Source: JAJDGF01 sp031549325 (GTDB taxonomy: Bacteria; Bacillota; Clostridia; Christensenellales; Aristaeellaceae). From it: DNA of 27,291 nt. The position numbers were made by a program, and so were the translations under genes. The stretch is from contig JAVBQA010000077.1 in assembly GCA_031549325.1 (NCBI GenBank), positions 1-27,291 of the forward strand, in the 5' to 3' direction. The stretch's first letter is position 1, and each line of letters starts with the position of its first letter. A model generated the notes under the pieces. That model did not search any database. It was not told where the DNA came from and saw nothing but the letters and a program-made list of their open reading frames with translations. Of this stretch, positions 1-8,521 are shown one piece after another.

Positions 1-50
1 CCCTCACGGGCCGGGGGCTCTGCAACCCAACAATCAATCACCAAACACAC

Positions 51-117
51 CCTTCGGCCGGGTGGGGCGGGGTATGCCTGTTTGTCCTTGACATCCCGCG
101 CCCCTCCGGGCCGAAGG
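51..117. repeat. GC-rich imperfect inverted repeat (hairpin)
   Basis: A 26-nt arm at 51-76 is complementary, with about four mismatches, to the arm at 92-117. The outer nine bases, CCTTCGGCC, match their partner perfectly. The loop is about 15 nt. A second small hairpin follows at 129-151 (GCGGGGC, 9-nt loop, GCCCCGC). No open frame crosses the region convincingly. It could be a transcription terminator without a U-tract or an intergenic palindromic repeat. Confidence 0.6.
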
Positions 118-178
118 TTCTTTGCTTTGCGGGGCGGGGACGCTGCCCCGCGTAGTACATACCAAGGAAAAATAGACA

Positions 179-296
179 CGCCTCCACAGCGGCGAGAGTT
201 TTTTTGCCCTGCAAGGAGCTGGAGTGCAGCGTAGCAGAGCTACGCTAAGCGGAGGGCGACGCCGCAGGACGGAAAATAATCCGGCGCGATGAGGCG
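179..296. repeat. Long imperfect palindrome, ~118 bp
   Basis: The arms run from CGCCTC (179-184) to GAGGCG (291-296) and meet at a perfect 7-bp stem, GCGTAGC AGA GCTACGC (229-245). Between the ends the two arms align with scattered mismatches and small gaps; for example CCCTGC on the left faces GCAGGACGG on the right. The central GCGTAGC core recurs at the centre of the palindrome at 8518-8678, so both may belong to one family of intergenic palindromes. It lies just downstream of the secreted-protein gene that ends at 321. No other gene is seen in 1-320. Confidence 0.55.
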
Positions 297-320
297 TTAC
301 GATTTTGAATTGGTATCAGC

Positions 321-1379
321 TCAGTGCGGCGGCATCTGTGTGTTGTCCAGGTACTGCACGCAGAAGTCGTAGCCGTCCGGGGAGCAGTACAGAATCAGCT
401 CGATCTGGGTGTCGCCCGGCAGGAAGTTGGTCATGTAGGACACTTCGTTCGCGGCCTCTGCCTCCTGCTGGCTCTTGTATCTGTCCTCATCATAGAACAC
501 GTCGTCGGCGTTCGGCTCGCCGAATGCTTTAACCAAATGGCTACGTATGTCCTGAAACACGGCCAAGTTTTGCTCGCGGGTACCGAGCGGCGACAAGTGC
601 GCATCGCTGCTGCTCAGGCCATCCCCGAACATATACGTCAGCACCACGTCGTAATCTCCGAACATCTTGATGCTGTTCTGCCCCATCAGGTAGGCGCCGT
701 TCTGCCGGAACGCCACATCCGGCTCGGCGGCGCGCACGTCATCCATGGACATGCCCCACTTGGTGTCCCGGAAGAACGCGGTGCCTTCGGCATAGGTGCG
801 CGTGCGCTCAGCCGCCTGCCCGGCGTACCCAAGCTCGTCGCTGAACATCGCGGACACGCGCGGATGGCCGTCCTCCTCCCCTGGCTCGATCATCACGCTG
901 GCCGTGTAGCGCAGGCGCTCCCAGCGGCGCTCGATCATGGCGTCCGCACCGCCTGCCACGTCCTCCAGCGTCAGGGATTCAGCCTTATCCTCGGTTCTGG
1001 CGTACACGGCTTCCTCGGCTTCCCCCCAGATGCGCCCGACTTCCTCGGACAGCTGCTCAAACAGCGCGGGCGCTTCGGCGGGTTCCGGGGCGAACATAAC
1101 CAGCACGATCATCTCGCTTTTGTTCTCGCGATACGCACCAAAGGCCAGCATGGCCTCGCGCCCAAGCAGCTCACACATCCCGTCGCAGGTCTTTTCGAGA
1201 ACGTTCGAGCGCCCTGCCTTGAAGCTTGGCACAGCCTGCTTCACCGCATCCATGGATTCGAAGAACTTCAGTCCCAGACCAATGTCGCCATCCGGAAACG
1301 TGACGGTCTTGATCTCGGCCAGCGCCCCCGGCGCGATGAGCAGCAGCGCCATCATCAGCGCAATCAAACGTTTTCTCAT
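321..1379 (-). CDS. Secreted protein of unknown function
   Basis: The product is 352 residues. The chosen ATG at 1379 begins MRKRLIALMMALLL, a textbook signal peptide (basic n-region, hydrophobic core) with an ALA|E signal peptidase I site near residue 21 and no lipobox cysteine. An AAAGGCGGG ribosome binding site lies upstream, and the 10-residue extension to 1409 would only bury the signal. The mature part is soluble and acidic. Two stretches look alike: one near residues 30-50 (GLGLKFFESMDAVKQ) and one near residue 205 (TKWGMSMDDVRAAEP), suggesting a duplicated small domain. I do not recognise the family. It follows the ABC exporter genes by 67 nt without an obvious terminator between them, so it may share their transcript. 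Confidence 0.7.
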   Translation of the reverse strand: MRKRLIALMMALLLIAPGALAEIKTVTFPDGDIGLGLKFFESMDAVKQAVPSFKAGRSNVLEKTCDGMCELLGREAMLAFGAYRENKSEMIVLVMFAPEPAEAPALFEQLSEEVGRIWGEAEEAVYARTEDKAESLTLEDVAGGADAMIERRWERLRYTASVMIEPGEEDGHPRVSAMFSDELGYAGQAAERTRTYAEGTAFFRDTKWGMSMDDVRAAEPDVAFRQNGAYLMGQNSIKMFGDYDVVLTYMFGDGLSSSDAHLSPLGTREQNLAVFQDIRSHLVKAFGEPNADDVFYDEDRYKSQQEAEAANEVSYMTNFLPGDTQIELILYCSPDGYDFCVQYLDNTQMPPH

Positions 1380-1446
1380 CGGTAAACCCGCCTTTTCATT
1401 TTGTCCCATTTTTTGTAAGACGATTGGCGCGGGCGTTCTGTTCCCT

Positions 1447-2217
1447 CTACGATCCGGTGCTCAGATAGCGCTTGACGCCCGCGTTCCACGCCCATAGGCA
1501 GGGGAAGATAAACAGCATGCCGAGCAGCGGCATCAGCGCGTAGGTGGGCCCGGCGCGGCCCACGATGAACATCAGCGGCAGGTAGTTAAAGCAGGCGTAG
1601 GGCAGGATGCAGCTGAAGAACCGCGCCACCCATTTGTTGTAGATATCCATGGGGTAGGCGGCGAACTCTCTGCCTCCGTCGGTGAACACATTCACAACCT
1701 CCAGCCCTTCGGTGGTGAAAAAGCAGATCGTCGCACCCAGGATGAACACGCCCGAAAAGATCACCGTGCCGGACAGCACCATCAGAAAGATGGTGACGCC
1801 CTTCAGGAACGTGATCGGATACGGCAGCCACGAGACGCTCAGTCCCAGCACCACCAGGCTCTGCAGCAGCCGCCCGATGCGCGACAGCTCGAAATCGCTG
1901 CCCAGCACCTGCACGAGCGTTCCGCGCGGGCGGATCATCACCCGGTCAAAATCGCCGCTCTTGATCAAATGGCTGAACAGGTCGAACCCGCGCGCGAAGC
2001 ATTCGCTCAGCGCGAAGGCTGTCTGGGTCACGGCAAAGCACAGGCACACCTCGGCGAAGCTCCAGCCCCGGATGTTGCCAAACCGCTCAAACAGCAAAAA
2101 GATCCCGATGAACGCGAAAAACGACACGAAGAACTGGCCGGTCATGGTGAGCCAGAACGACGCGCGGTATTGCATCTGGGATTTCAGCAACATCTTCAGA
2201 TACTTGAAGTAAATCAC
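1447..2217 (-). CDS. ABC-2 type exporter permease (DUF990-like), second subunit
   Basis: This 256-residue protein is strongly hydrophobic, with about six membrane segments, and has the look of the ABC-2 permeases formerly called DUF990 (ABC2_membrane_6). Members pair with a second, related permease and one ATPase to form an exporter; the substrate cannot be told from sequence. The start is GTG at 2217, chosen because an AGGGGGG site sits about seven bases upstream, inside the end of the preceding permease gene. That gene stops at 2221, leaving three bases between the two. The product begins with amphipathic, basic residues (IYFKYLKMLLKSQMQYRASFW), a usual start for this family. Family assignment is good; specificity is unknown. 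Confidence 0.82.
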   Translation of the reverse strand: MIYFKYLKMLLKSQMQYRASFWLTMTGQFFVSFFAFIGIFLLFERFGNIRGWSFAEVCLCFAVTQTAFALSECFARGFDLFSHLIKSGDFDRVMIRPRGTLVQVLGSDFELSRIGRLLQSLVVLGLSVSWLPYPITFLKGVTIFLMVLSGTVIFSGVFILGATICFFTTEGLEVVNVFTDGGREFAAYPMDIYNKWVARFFSCILPYACFNYLPLMFIVGRAGPTYALMPLLGMLFIFPCLWAWNAGVKRYLSTGS

Positions 2218-2220
2218 GCC

Positions 2221-3036
2221 TCAGCCCCCCTGAATCACGATGCGCCGCTGGATTTTCCGCATCCACACAGCGCCCGCGGCGCACAGCCCCGCGATCCACG
2301 CCACCTGTATCAAGATGCCCAGCAGCGCCTCGGGCGTTTGGATGTTCCCCGACCACACGCGGAACGGCAGGTCGGCGGTGTAGCGGAACGGCAGGCAATA
2401 CAGCGCGCTTCTCAGCCTTTCAGGCATCAGCGGGAGGGGCACCACGCTGCCCGCCAGGAACTCGGCCGCCACGCCCACGATCAGCCGCGAGCCGATGGGC
2501 GACAGCGTAACAAACGTCAAAAGGTAGATGTACATCGAGATCGCCACGCTCAGCAGCAGCCCCAGTGTCATGGAGACGAAAAACAGCGCGGCGGCCTGGA
2601 GTGTGGGCGGAAGCCGCAAATTGTAAGGCGCGGGCAGAAAAAACGCCACCAGCAGAATCGGCCAGCAGCGCATGGCCGCCGCGGTCAGCCGCTGCGCCAG
2701 CAGCCGCACATACCAAAACCCAAACAGCCCGACGGGCCGCGTCAGCTCGTGGGCGATGTTGCCCGAAGTGATGGACGAAAGCAGCTCGTTGTCCTGCAGC
2801 CACAGCATCACGATCGCCAGAAACGCCTGCTCCAGCCAGCGATAGCTGACCAGCGCCTCGAACGGCATCGGCGGCGGCACGGCGGCGCTCTGGTAGAACG
2901 CCTGGAAGATCATGATGTACATGAAGCCCCAGCTGAACTGCGTCGCCACGCCCGCCCAGGCGGCGGCGCGGTACTGCAGCCCCATGATCAGCCGGATGCG
3001 AAACGCGGCAAGATAGGGCCGAATGGCGGCGCTCAT
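2221..3036 (-). CDS. ABC-2 type exporter permease (DUF990-like), first subunit
   Basis: The product is 271 residues with about six predicted membrane spans and an N-terminal basic amphipathic stretch before the first span, like its neighbour. It is taken to heterodimerise with the permease encoded immediately downstream and to be energised by the ATPase encoded upstream. The start ATG at 3036 overlaps the ATPase stop by four bases (ATGA), a sign of translational coupling, and AAGGAG lies eight bases upstream. Motif detail is limited because these permeases are conserved in topology more than in sequence. The cargo (drug, lipid or peptide) is undetermined. Confidence 0.82.
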   Translation of the reverse strand: MSAAIRPYLAAFRIRLIMGLQYRAAAWAGVATQFSWGFMYIMIFQAFYQSAAVPPPMPFEALVSYRWLEQAFLAIVMLWLQDNELLSSITSGNIAHELTRPVGLFGFWYVRLLAQRLTAAAMRCWPILLVAFFLPAPYNLRLPPTLQAAALFFVSMTLGLLLSVAISMYIYLLTFVTLSPIGSRLIVGVAAEFLAGSVVPLPLMPERLRSALYCLPFRYTADLPFRVWSGNIQTPEALLGILIQVAWIAGLCAAGAVWMRKIQRRIVIQGG

Positions 3037-3830
3037 AGGTCGTGCTCCTTGTACAGCTCGGCGATGGTCTGCTCGATCTGGTTGTCCCCCCCGTGATCCC
3101 GCTTGATCTTTTGCAGCGAGCCGTCCGACAGGATGCGCCCTTTGCCGATCAGGATCACCCGGTCGGTCAGCGCCTCGATGTCGTTCATGTCGTGGGTGGT
3201 CAATAGCACCGTCAGCCTGGTCTCGCGGTTGATGTCCTTGATGAACCGGCGCACCGAGAGCTTGGACACGGCGTCCAGCCCAATCGTCGGCTCGTCCAGG
3301 AACAGCACGCGCGGGCTGTGCAGGAGGCTGGCCGCGATTTCGGCGCGCATGCGCTGGCCCAGGGAAAGCTGCCTCAGCGGCATGGCCAGCAGATCCGCCA
3401 GGTTCAGCGTCTCCACCAGCATGGAAAGGCTGCGCTTATAGTCGGCTTCAGGCACCCTGTAGATGTCGCGCAGCAGCTCGAAGCTGTCCTGAATGGGCAC
3501 ATCCCACCACAGCTGGGTGCGCTGGCCAAACACCACGCCGATGTGCCTCACATATTGCTTTCTGTCTGTCCATGGGCAATAGCCCATGATCTGGCATTCG
3601 CCCGCGTCCGGCACCAGGATGCCGCTCATCACTTTGATGGTGGTGGACTTGCCCGCGCCGTTGGGGCCGATGTAGCCCACGATTTCGCCCTCCTGAACGT
3701 CGAACGACACCGAGTCCAGCGCCCGCACGTCGCTGTAGTCCCGGTGAAACAACGAGCGAAAGGCGGCCCCAGCGCCGGACGCGCGCTTGGCCACCTTGAA
3801 GGTTTTGCCTATGCCTTTGAGGGTGATCAT
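3033..3830 (-). CDS. ABC exporter ATP-binding protein
   Basis: The product is a 265-residue ABC ATPase. Visible motifs are Walker A GPNGAGKST, the Q-loop region GVVFGQRTQLWWDVPIQDSF, the signature LSLGQRMR, Walker B RVLFLDEPTIGLD and the H-loop TTHD. The FGQRTQLWWD segment is characteristic of ATPases that partner DUF990-type permeases, and both permeases follow directly. I place the start at ATG 3830 (MITLKGIGKTF), which has GGAGG nine bases upstream; the TTG seven codons earlier would put that site inside the gene. This is the first gene of the exporter operon and follows purB after a hairpin that may terminate purB transcription. Confidence 0.92.
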   Translation of the reverse strand: MITLKGIGKTFKVAKRASGAGAAFRSLFHRDYSDVRALDSVSFDVQEGEIVGYIGPNGAGKSTTIKVMSGILVPDAGECQIMGYCPWTDRKQYVRHIGVVFGQRTQLWWDVPIQDSFELLRDIYRVPEADYKRSLSMLVETLNLADLLAMPLRQLSLGQRMRAEIAASLLHSPRVLFLDEPTIGLDAVSKLSVRRFIKDINRETRLTVLLTTHDMNDIEALTDRVILIGKGRILSDGSLQKIKRDHGGDNQIEQTIAELYKEHDL

Positions 3831-3846
3831 TTGTGAAAACCTCCGC

Positions 3847-3880
3847 GACAAAACACGGCGGGCGAACGGCGTTCGCCCGC
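3847..3880 (-). terminator. Probable intrinsic terminator after purB
   Basis: On the minus strand a perfect 10-bp stem, GCGGGCGAAC, with a 3-nt loop (GCC) and GTTCGCCCGC (3858-3880 on the plus strand) is followed by CGTGTTTTG. The U-tract is short and four bases from the stem, so termination may be partial. It separates purB from the ABC exporter genes. Confidence 0.55.
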
Positions 3881-3896
3881 AAGTTGAATGGCTGAG

Positions 3897-5330
3897 CTAC
3901 ACCTTGATCTCGGCCTCGGCGCCGAGCATATTCCTGTTCGCCTCGATCACCGGATCGACAAACGCTTCCACGAACTCCACCACCTGCTCGCCGGCGCGCC
4001 CCGTGAACTTTGTTGGATCCATCAGTGCGTTCAGCTCCGTTTCGCCAAGCCCAAACGTCGGGTCATTCAGAATCCGCTCGATCAGATCGTTCCGCCCGCC
4101 GTTCAGCTTGACCTCCTGCGCGGCGGCCACGCTGTGCGCGCGGATGGCCTCGTGCAGCGCTTGGCGGTCGCCGCCCTTGTTCTGCACGCAGTGCATCAGG
4201 ATGTTCTCGGTGGCCATAAAGGGCAGCTCTTCCCGCAAATGGCGCTCGATGATCTTCGGGTATACCCTGGCGCCCGCGACGATGTTCAGGTACAGCTGCA
4301 GGATGCCGTCCACCGCCAGGAACGCCTCGGGCACGGAAATGCGGCGGTTGGCCGAGTCGTCGAGCGTCCTTTCAAACCACTGGCTGGCGGCGGTGAAGGA
4401 GGCGTTGCTCAGATCGCACAGCACGTAGCGCGCCAGCGAAGCGATTCGCTCGGAGCGCATGGGGTTTCTCTTGTAGGCCATGGCCGAGGAGCCGATCTGA
4501 CCCGACTCAAACGGCTCGTCAAACTCTTTCAGATGGCTGAGCAGCCGCATGTCGCTGCTGAACTTGGCGGCGCTCATGGCGATGCCGGACAGCGCCGACA
4601 GCACCGAGAAATCAAGTTTTCTCGTGTAGGTCTGGCCGGACACCGGGAACACGTGGGCGAACCCCATCTTCCGGGCGATCAGCGACTCCAGCTTCTTCAC
4701 CTTTTCGTGGTCGCCGCGGAACAGCTCCATAAAGCTGGCCTGCGTGCCGGTGGTGCCCTTGCAGCCCAGCAGCTTCAAGGCATCCAGCTGCCCGTCCAGC
4801 GCCTCCAGATCCATCAATAGGTCTTGCAGCCACAGCGAGGCTCGCTTGCCCACGGTGGTCGGCTGCGCCGCCTGGAAGTGGGTGTAGGCCAGCGTGGGCA
4901 GGTCCTTGTGTTCCATCGCAAAACCGCGCAGCGCCGCGATCAGGCTGACCAGCAGCCGCCTTATCCGCTGCATCGCCATGCGCATCTGGATGATGTCTGT
5001 GTTGTCACACACGTAACAGCTGGTCGCGCCCAGGTGGATGATGCCCTTCGCGCCCGGGCACGCCTCTCCATAGGTGAGCACATGCGCCATCACGTCGTGG
5101 CGCACCTCGCGCTCGAGCTCGGCGGCGCGCTCATAATCGATATCCGAAATGTGCGCCTTCAGCTCGTCGATCTGCGCAGGGCTAACCGGCAGCCCCAGCT
5201 CCATCTCGCCCTCGGCCAGCGCGATCCAAAGCCTGCGCCATGTCTGGAATTTTGTGTCATCCGAGAAGATCTGCTGCATCTCCCGGCTGGCGTATCTCTG
5301 GGCAAGCGGGCTTTCATAGCGATCGTGCAT
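3897..5330 (-). CDS. purB: Adenylosuccinate lyase
   Basis: The product is 477 residues. The enzyme catalyses two fumarate-releasing steps of purine synthesis: SAICAR to AICAR, and adenylosuccinate to AMP. The fumarase/aspartase superfamily signature is clear near residues 279-294 (GSSAMAYKRNPMRSER), carrying the mobile catalytic loop. An upstream histidine segment, TSCYVCDNTDIIQ, and THFQAAQPTTVGKR also match the family. The signature resembles the animal-type ADSL (SSAMPYKRNPMRSER) more than the classical Bacillus enzyme, a form I believe also occurs in Clostridia. The ATG at 5330 is preferred because AGGGAGG lies eight bases upstream; two earlier in-frame ATGs lack a comparable site. Its promoter is at 5365-5394, back to back with the glutamine synthetase promoter. 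Confidence 0.95.
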   Translation of the reverse strand: MHDRYESPLAQRYASREMQQIFSDDTKFQTWRRLWIALAEGEMELGLPVSPAQIDELKAHISDIDYERAAELEREVRHDVMAHVLTYGEACPGAKGIIHLGATSCYVCDNTDIIQMRMAMQRIRRLLVSLIAALRGFAMEHKDLPTLAYTHFQAAQPTTVGKRASLWLQDLLMDLEALDGQLDALKLLGCKGTTGTQASFMELFRGDHEKVKKLESLIARKMGFAHVFPVSGQTYTRKLDFSVLSALSGIAMSAAKFSSDMRLLSHLKEFDEPFESGQIGSSAMAYKRNPMRSERIASLARYVLCDLSNASFTAASQWFERTLDDSANRRISVPEAFLAVDGILQLYLNIVAGARVYPKIIERHLREELPFMATENILMHCVQNKGGDRQALHEAIRAHSVAAAQEVKLNGGRNDLIERILNDPTFGLGETELNALMDPTKFTGRAGEQVVEFVEAFVDPVIEANRNMLGAEAEIKV

Positions 5331-5364
5331 GGCGTGTCCCTCCCTGTTCATATGCGCATCCTTC

Positions 5365-5394
5365 ATTATACTGCCAGTATTCCCCGCGCGTCAA
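5365..5394 (-). promoter_or_regulatory. Sigma-A promoter of purB
   Basis: Read on the minus strand: -35 TTGACG (5394-5389), an 18-bp spacer and -10 TATAAT (5370-5365). The expected start is near 5358, giving a leader of about 28 nt before the purB ATG. Confidence 0.8.
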
Positions 5395-5415
5395 GCAAAA
5401 TCAACCCATCCGCGC

Positions 5416-5445
5416 TTGACAGCGTTCTTTGGCGAATGCTATATT
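5416..5445 (+). promoter_or_regulatory. Sigma-A promoter of glutamine synthetase gene
   Basis: -35 TTGACA at 5416-5421, an 18-bp spacer and -10 TATATT at 5440-5445. Transcription would start near 5452, about 26 nt before the glnN ATG. It is divergent from the purB promoter, with 21 bp between the two -35 boxes. Confidence 0.8.
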
Positions 5446-5477
5446 TAGTCATTCTTATACGGACGGGGAGTGGGGCC

Positions 5478-7556
5478 ATGGGTATGCCTGAGATGTTTGG
5501 CTCGATGGTGTTTAGCGACCGTGTGATGAAAAACCGGCTGCCGCACGAGACCTACAAGCAATTCAAGAAGGCCCTCGCCCAAAACCAACCGCTGACCCGG
5601 GACATCGCGGGCGTTGTGGCCAACGCCATGAAGGACTGGGCCATCGAGAAGGGCGCGACCCACTACACCCACTGGTTCCAGCCGATGACTGGCGTCACCG
5701 CCGAGAAGCACGAGAGCTTCATCGCCGCTTCCGGCGACACGGTGATCATGGAGTTCTCCGGAAAAGAGCTCATCAAGGGCGAGCCGGACGCAAGCAGTTT
5801 CCCCTCCGGCGGCCTGCGCGCCACGTTCGAGGCGCGGGGCTACACGGCTTGGGATCCAACCAGCTACGCCTTCATCAAGGGCAACACGCTGTGCATCCCC
5901 ACCGCGTTCTGCAGCTGGGGCGGCGAGGTGCTGGACAAAAAGACGCCGCTGCTGCGCTCGATGGCCGCCATCGACGCCCAGGTGCTGCGCATTCTGCGGC
6001 TGTTCGGCCGGAACGACGTGAAGCGCGTGTCCACCACCGTCGGCCCCGAGCAGGAGTACTTCCTGATCGACAAAAACATGTTCGAGGCGCGTCCCGACCT
6101 GATCTACACCGGCCGCACGCTGTTCGGCGTGCGCCCGCCCAAGGGACAGGAGCTGGACGACCACTACTTCGGCTCGCTGAAGGGGCGCGTGTCGGGCTTC
6201 ATGCGCGATCTGGACGAGGAGCTCTGGAAGCTCGGCGTGCTGGCCAAAACCGAGCACAACGAGACCGCGCCCGCCCAGCACGAGCTAGCCCCCCTCTACA
6301 CCACCACCAACATCGCCACCGACCACAACCAGCTGGTGATGGAGCTGCTGAAAAAGGTGGCCGCGCGCCACAACATGGCCTGTCTGCTGCACGAGAAACC
6401 CTTCATGGGCGTGAACGGCTCGGGCAAGCACAACAACTGGTCCATCCAGACCGACACCGGCGCCAACCTGCTGGAGCCGGGCGCGTCCCCCAGCGACAAC
6501 GCGCAGTTTCTGCTGTTCCTGGTGGCGGTCATCGCCGCAGTGGACAAGCACCAGGACCTGCTCCGGATCTCCACCGCCGGCGCGGGCAACGACCTGCGGC
6601 TGGGTGCGGCCGAAGCGCCGCCCGCCATTCTCTCGGTGTCGCTGGGCGAGGAGCTGACCGGGATTCTGGAAGCCATCGAGCAGGAAACCGCTTACGACAA
6701 GCGCAGCAAGGTAGAGATGCGCATCGGCGTGGACTTCCTCCCCCCCATCCCGAAGGACACCACCGACCGGAACCGCACCTCGCCGCTGGCGTTCACCGGC
6801 AACAAGTTTGAGTTCAGAATGCTCGGTTCCAGTTTCTCCACCGCCGGGCCCAACTTTATCCTGAACACCATCGTGGCCGACCAGCTGATGCGCTTCGCGG
6901 ACATTCTGGAGCAGGCCTCGGATTTCACCGTGGCGCTGAACGCGCTGATCCGGGACACCATCCGCGCCCACAAGCGCATCTTGTTCAACGGCAACAACTA
7001 CACCAGCGACTGGGTGCTGGAGGCCAAAAGGCGCGGGCTGCTGAACCTGTCGTCCTCCCCCGAGGCGCTGGTGCGCTACACCGACCCGGAAAACGTCGCG
7101 CTGTTCAAGCGGCACGGCATCTTTACCGAGAGCGAGATCAAGTCCCGCCAGGAGATCCTGCTCGAGAGCTACGTCAAGGTGGTGCGCATCGAGGCGCTGA
7201 CGATGCTCGACATGGTCTCAAGAGACTACCTGCCAGCCATCCTCTCCTACAGCAAAGAGCTGGCGCAGGGCGCTTGCCTGAAGGCCCAAATCGGGATCGA
7301 AGCCCAGGTGGAACTGAAGCTCTGCGCGGAGCTGAGCGAGCTGCTCGTGTCCATCGACGGGCGAAAGGCGGCGCTGGAGCGCGCGCTGGACGCCGACACG
7401 CTCGGGTGCAGCGCCCAGCGGGCGGCCTATTACCAGGCCAGCGTGCTGCCGCTGATGCAGGCGCTGAGGGCCGCCGTGGACGACGCCGAGCCCAAGGTAG
7501 ACAAAAAGCGCTGGCCCTACCCGTCCTACGGGGAGATCCTGTTTAGCGTCAGGTAG
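5478..7556 (+). CDS. glnN: Glutamine synthetase, type III (GlnN family)
   Basis: The product is 692 residues, the normal size of dodecameric GSIII and far larger than GSI. It makes glutamine from glutamate, ammonia and ATP in the cytoplasm. Diagnostic segments are GPEQEYFLID near residue 188 (metal-binding glutamates), NETAPAQHELAP near 260 and VNGSGKHNNWSI near 310 (glycine loop and histidine). The N-terminus, MGMPEMFGSMVFSDRVMKNRLP, is typical of GSIII. The ATG at 5478 follows GGGGAG by seven bases and lies ~26 nt after the predicted transcription start, so the long in-frame extension upstream is not coding. The gene is monocistronic: a promoter at 5416-5445 and a terminator at 7562-7594 bracket it. 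No GlnR box or glutamine riboswitch is visible in the short leader. Confidence 0.96.
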   Translation: MGMPEMFGSMVFSDRVMKNRLPHETYKQFKKALAQNQPLTRDIAGVVANAMKDWAIEKGATHYTHWFQPMTGVTAEKHESFIAASGDTVIMEFSGKELIKGEPDASSFPSGGLRATFEARGYTAWDPTSYAFIKGNTLCIPTAFCSWGGEVLDKKTPLLRSMAAIDAQVLRILRLFGRNDVKRVSTTVGPEQEYFLIDKNMFEARPDLIYTGRTLFGVRPPKGQELDDHYFGSLKGRVSGFMRDLDEELWKLGVLAKTEHNETAPAQHELAPLYTTTNIATDHNQLVMELLKKVAARHNMACLLHEKPFMGVNGSGKHNNWSIQTDTGANLLEPGASPSDNAQFLLFLVAVIAAVDKHQDLLRISTAGAGNDLRLGAAEAPPAILSVSLGEELTGILEAIEQETAYDKRSKVEMRIGVDFLPPIPKDTTDRNRTSPLAFTGNKFEFRMLGSSFSTAGPNFILNTIVADQLMRFADILEQASDFTVALNALIRDTIRAHKRILFNGNNYTSDWVLEAKRRGLLNLSSSPEALVRYTDPENVALFKRHGIFTESEIKSRQEILLESYVKVVRIEALTMLDMVSRDYLPAILSYSKELAQGACLKAQIGIEAQVELKLCAELSELLVSIDGRKAALERALDADTLGCSAQRAAYYQASVLPLMQALRAAVDDAEPKVDKKRWPYPSYGEILFSVR

Positions 7557-7561
7557 AACCG

Positions 7562-7594
7562 CAAAAATGAGCGAATGAAATTCGCTCGTTTTTT
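7562..7594 (+). terminator. Intrinsic terminator of glnN
   Basis: An 8-bp perfect stem, GAGCGAAT (7569-7576), a GAA loop and ATTCGCTC (7580-7587), is followed by GTTTTTT. It lies six bases after the glnN stop codon. Confidence 0.88.
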
Positions 7595-7672
7595 ACGCAA
7601 TCATGGCACAAATTTTCCCAATCCGCGTCAAAGAAGTACACTGGCTTTTCGACATCGAGAGGGGGAGTTTTC

Positions 7673-8521
7673 ATGAAAGTTTGGATCCTGCTGCTGGCCC
7701 TGCTGCTCATCCTCCCAACCGCCGCGCTGGCGGAACCGTCTCCGCTGATGCCCATGCCTGGCCAGATTGTGCAGCTCAAGTCGGGCGACACCATCAGACT
7801 GGGCTGGGAAACCGAACCCGCCGTGGTCACGTTCAGCTTTACCCGCGACGAATACGACACCGCCACCGGCTACACGCTGGGCGTGGGCGAGCAGAGCGTA
7901 ACCGGCGAGGGCTTCAACCTGACTGAGGAAGTGTGGGCGCTGAAAACCGTCGGCATGGGCGACACGCTGCTGCTGGTGAGCGAGTACGGCCCTAGCGATG
8001 ACGACGCCTGTTACGTGTATCTGTACGACGGGGAAACCCTGCACGACATCGGCATCATCGGCACGCTGCCTCAAAACATCACGCTCAGCCCCGGGCTGAT
8101 CACCGGCTTCGTGCGCGGGCTCATCCTGCAGACCTGGTACCGCCCGGCGGACTTCGTGGTCTCCCACAACTACAGCTACAACGAGCAGACCGGAGAGACG
8201 ATCGACACACCCTGCATCGTGGAGGTGCCCCGCGCGGTGTACCCCATGGGCACGCAGGTCACGCTGAAGGTCGATCTGGACGCGCTGATCCAGCCCCAGC
8301 AGGGCGCGCCTGTGGCGCTCAAGCTGAAGGCGGGCGAGCAGGCGGTGCTGGCCGCCAGCGATGATGTGGCTTGGGTGTATATTGAGGCGCTGGCCGGGCG
8401 CGAGGACGGGCCGCACGCCGGCTGGTTCTTCGTGGGCCTGAACACCTATGATTCGGTGCCGTTGGGCAAGAAAATGCTGCCTTCGACCGAGGTGTTTGAT
8501 GGGCTGTGGTTCGCCGATTAG
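7673..8521 (+). CDS. Secreted protein of unknown function
   Basis: The product is 282 residues. A signal peptide is clear: MKVWILLLALLLILPTAALA followed by EPS, a signal peptidase I site with no lipobox cysteine. The rest is beta-rich in appearance and acidic, with no catalytic motif that I can name. A GAGGGGG ribosome binding site lies seven to eight bases upstream of the ATG. The gene is preceded by the glnN terminator, and I find no convincing promoter in the ~80-bp gap (only TACACT near 7637 with a poor -35). The TAG stop at 8519-8521 lies in the left terminal repeat of the palindrome at 8518-8678, so the last codons may have changed if that element inserted. Confidence 0.72.
   Translation: MKVWILLLALLLILPTAALAEPSPLMPMPGQIVQLKSGDTIRLGWETEPAVVTFSFTRDEYDTATGYTLGVGEQSVTGEGFNLTEEVWALKTVGMGDTLLLVSEYGPSDDDACYVYLYDGETLHDIGIIGTLPQNITLSPGLITGFVRGLILQTWYRPADFVVSHNYSYNEQTGETIDTPCIVEVPRAVYPMGTQVTLKVDLDALIQPQQGAPVALKLKAGEQAVLAASDDVAWVYIEALAGREDGPHAGWFFVGLNTYDSVPLGKKMLPSTEVFDGLWFAD

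Noticed and set aside
88..116. TTGACA at 88-93 as a promoter
   Set aside because: No AT-rich -10 lies 16-18 bp downstream; the position is occupied by the GC-rich hairpin arm.
324..1385. Long plus-strand frames opposite the secreted protein, and similar antisense frames opposite ftsK, glnN, the hybrid kinase and argS
   Set aside because: They are by-products of GC-rich codon use, rich in His, Arg, Gln and Ala, with no family motifs and no ribosome binding sites.
4824..5477. In-frame upstream extension of the glutamine synthetase
   Set aside because: It runs antisense through purB and across the promoter. The family start, MGMPEMFGSMVF, and a ribosome binding site are at 5478.
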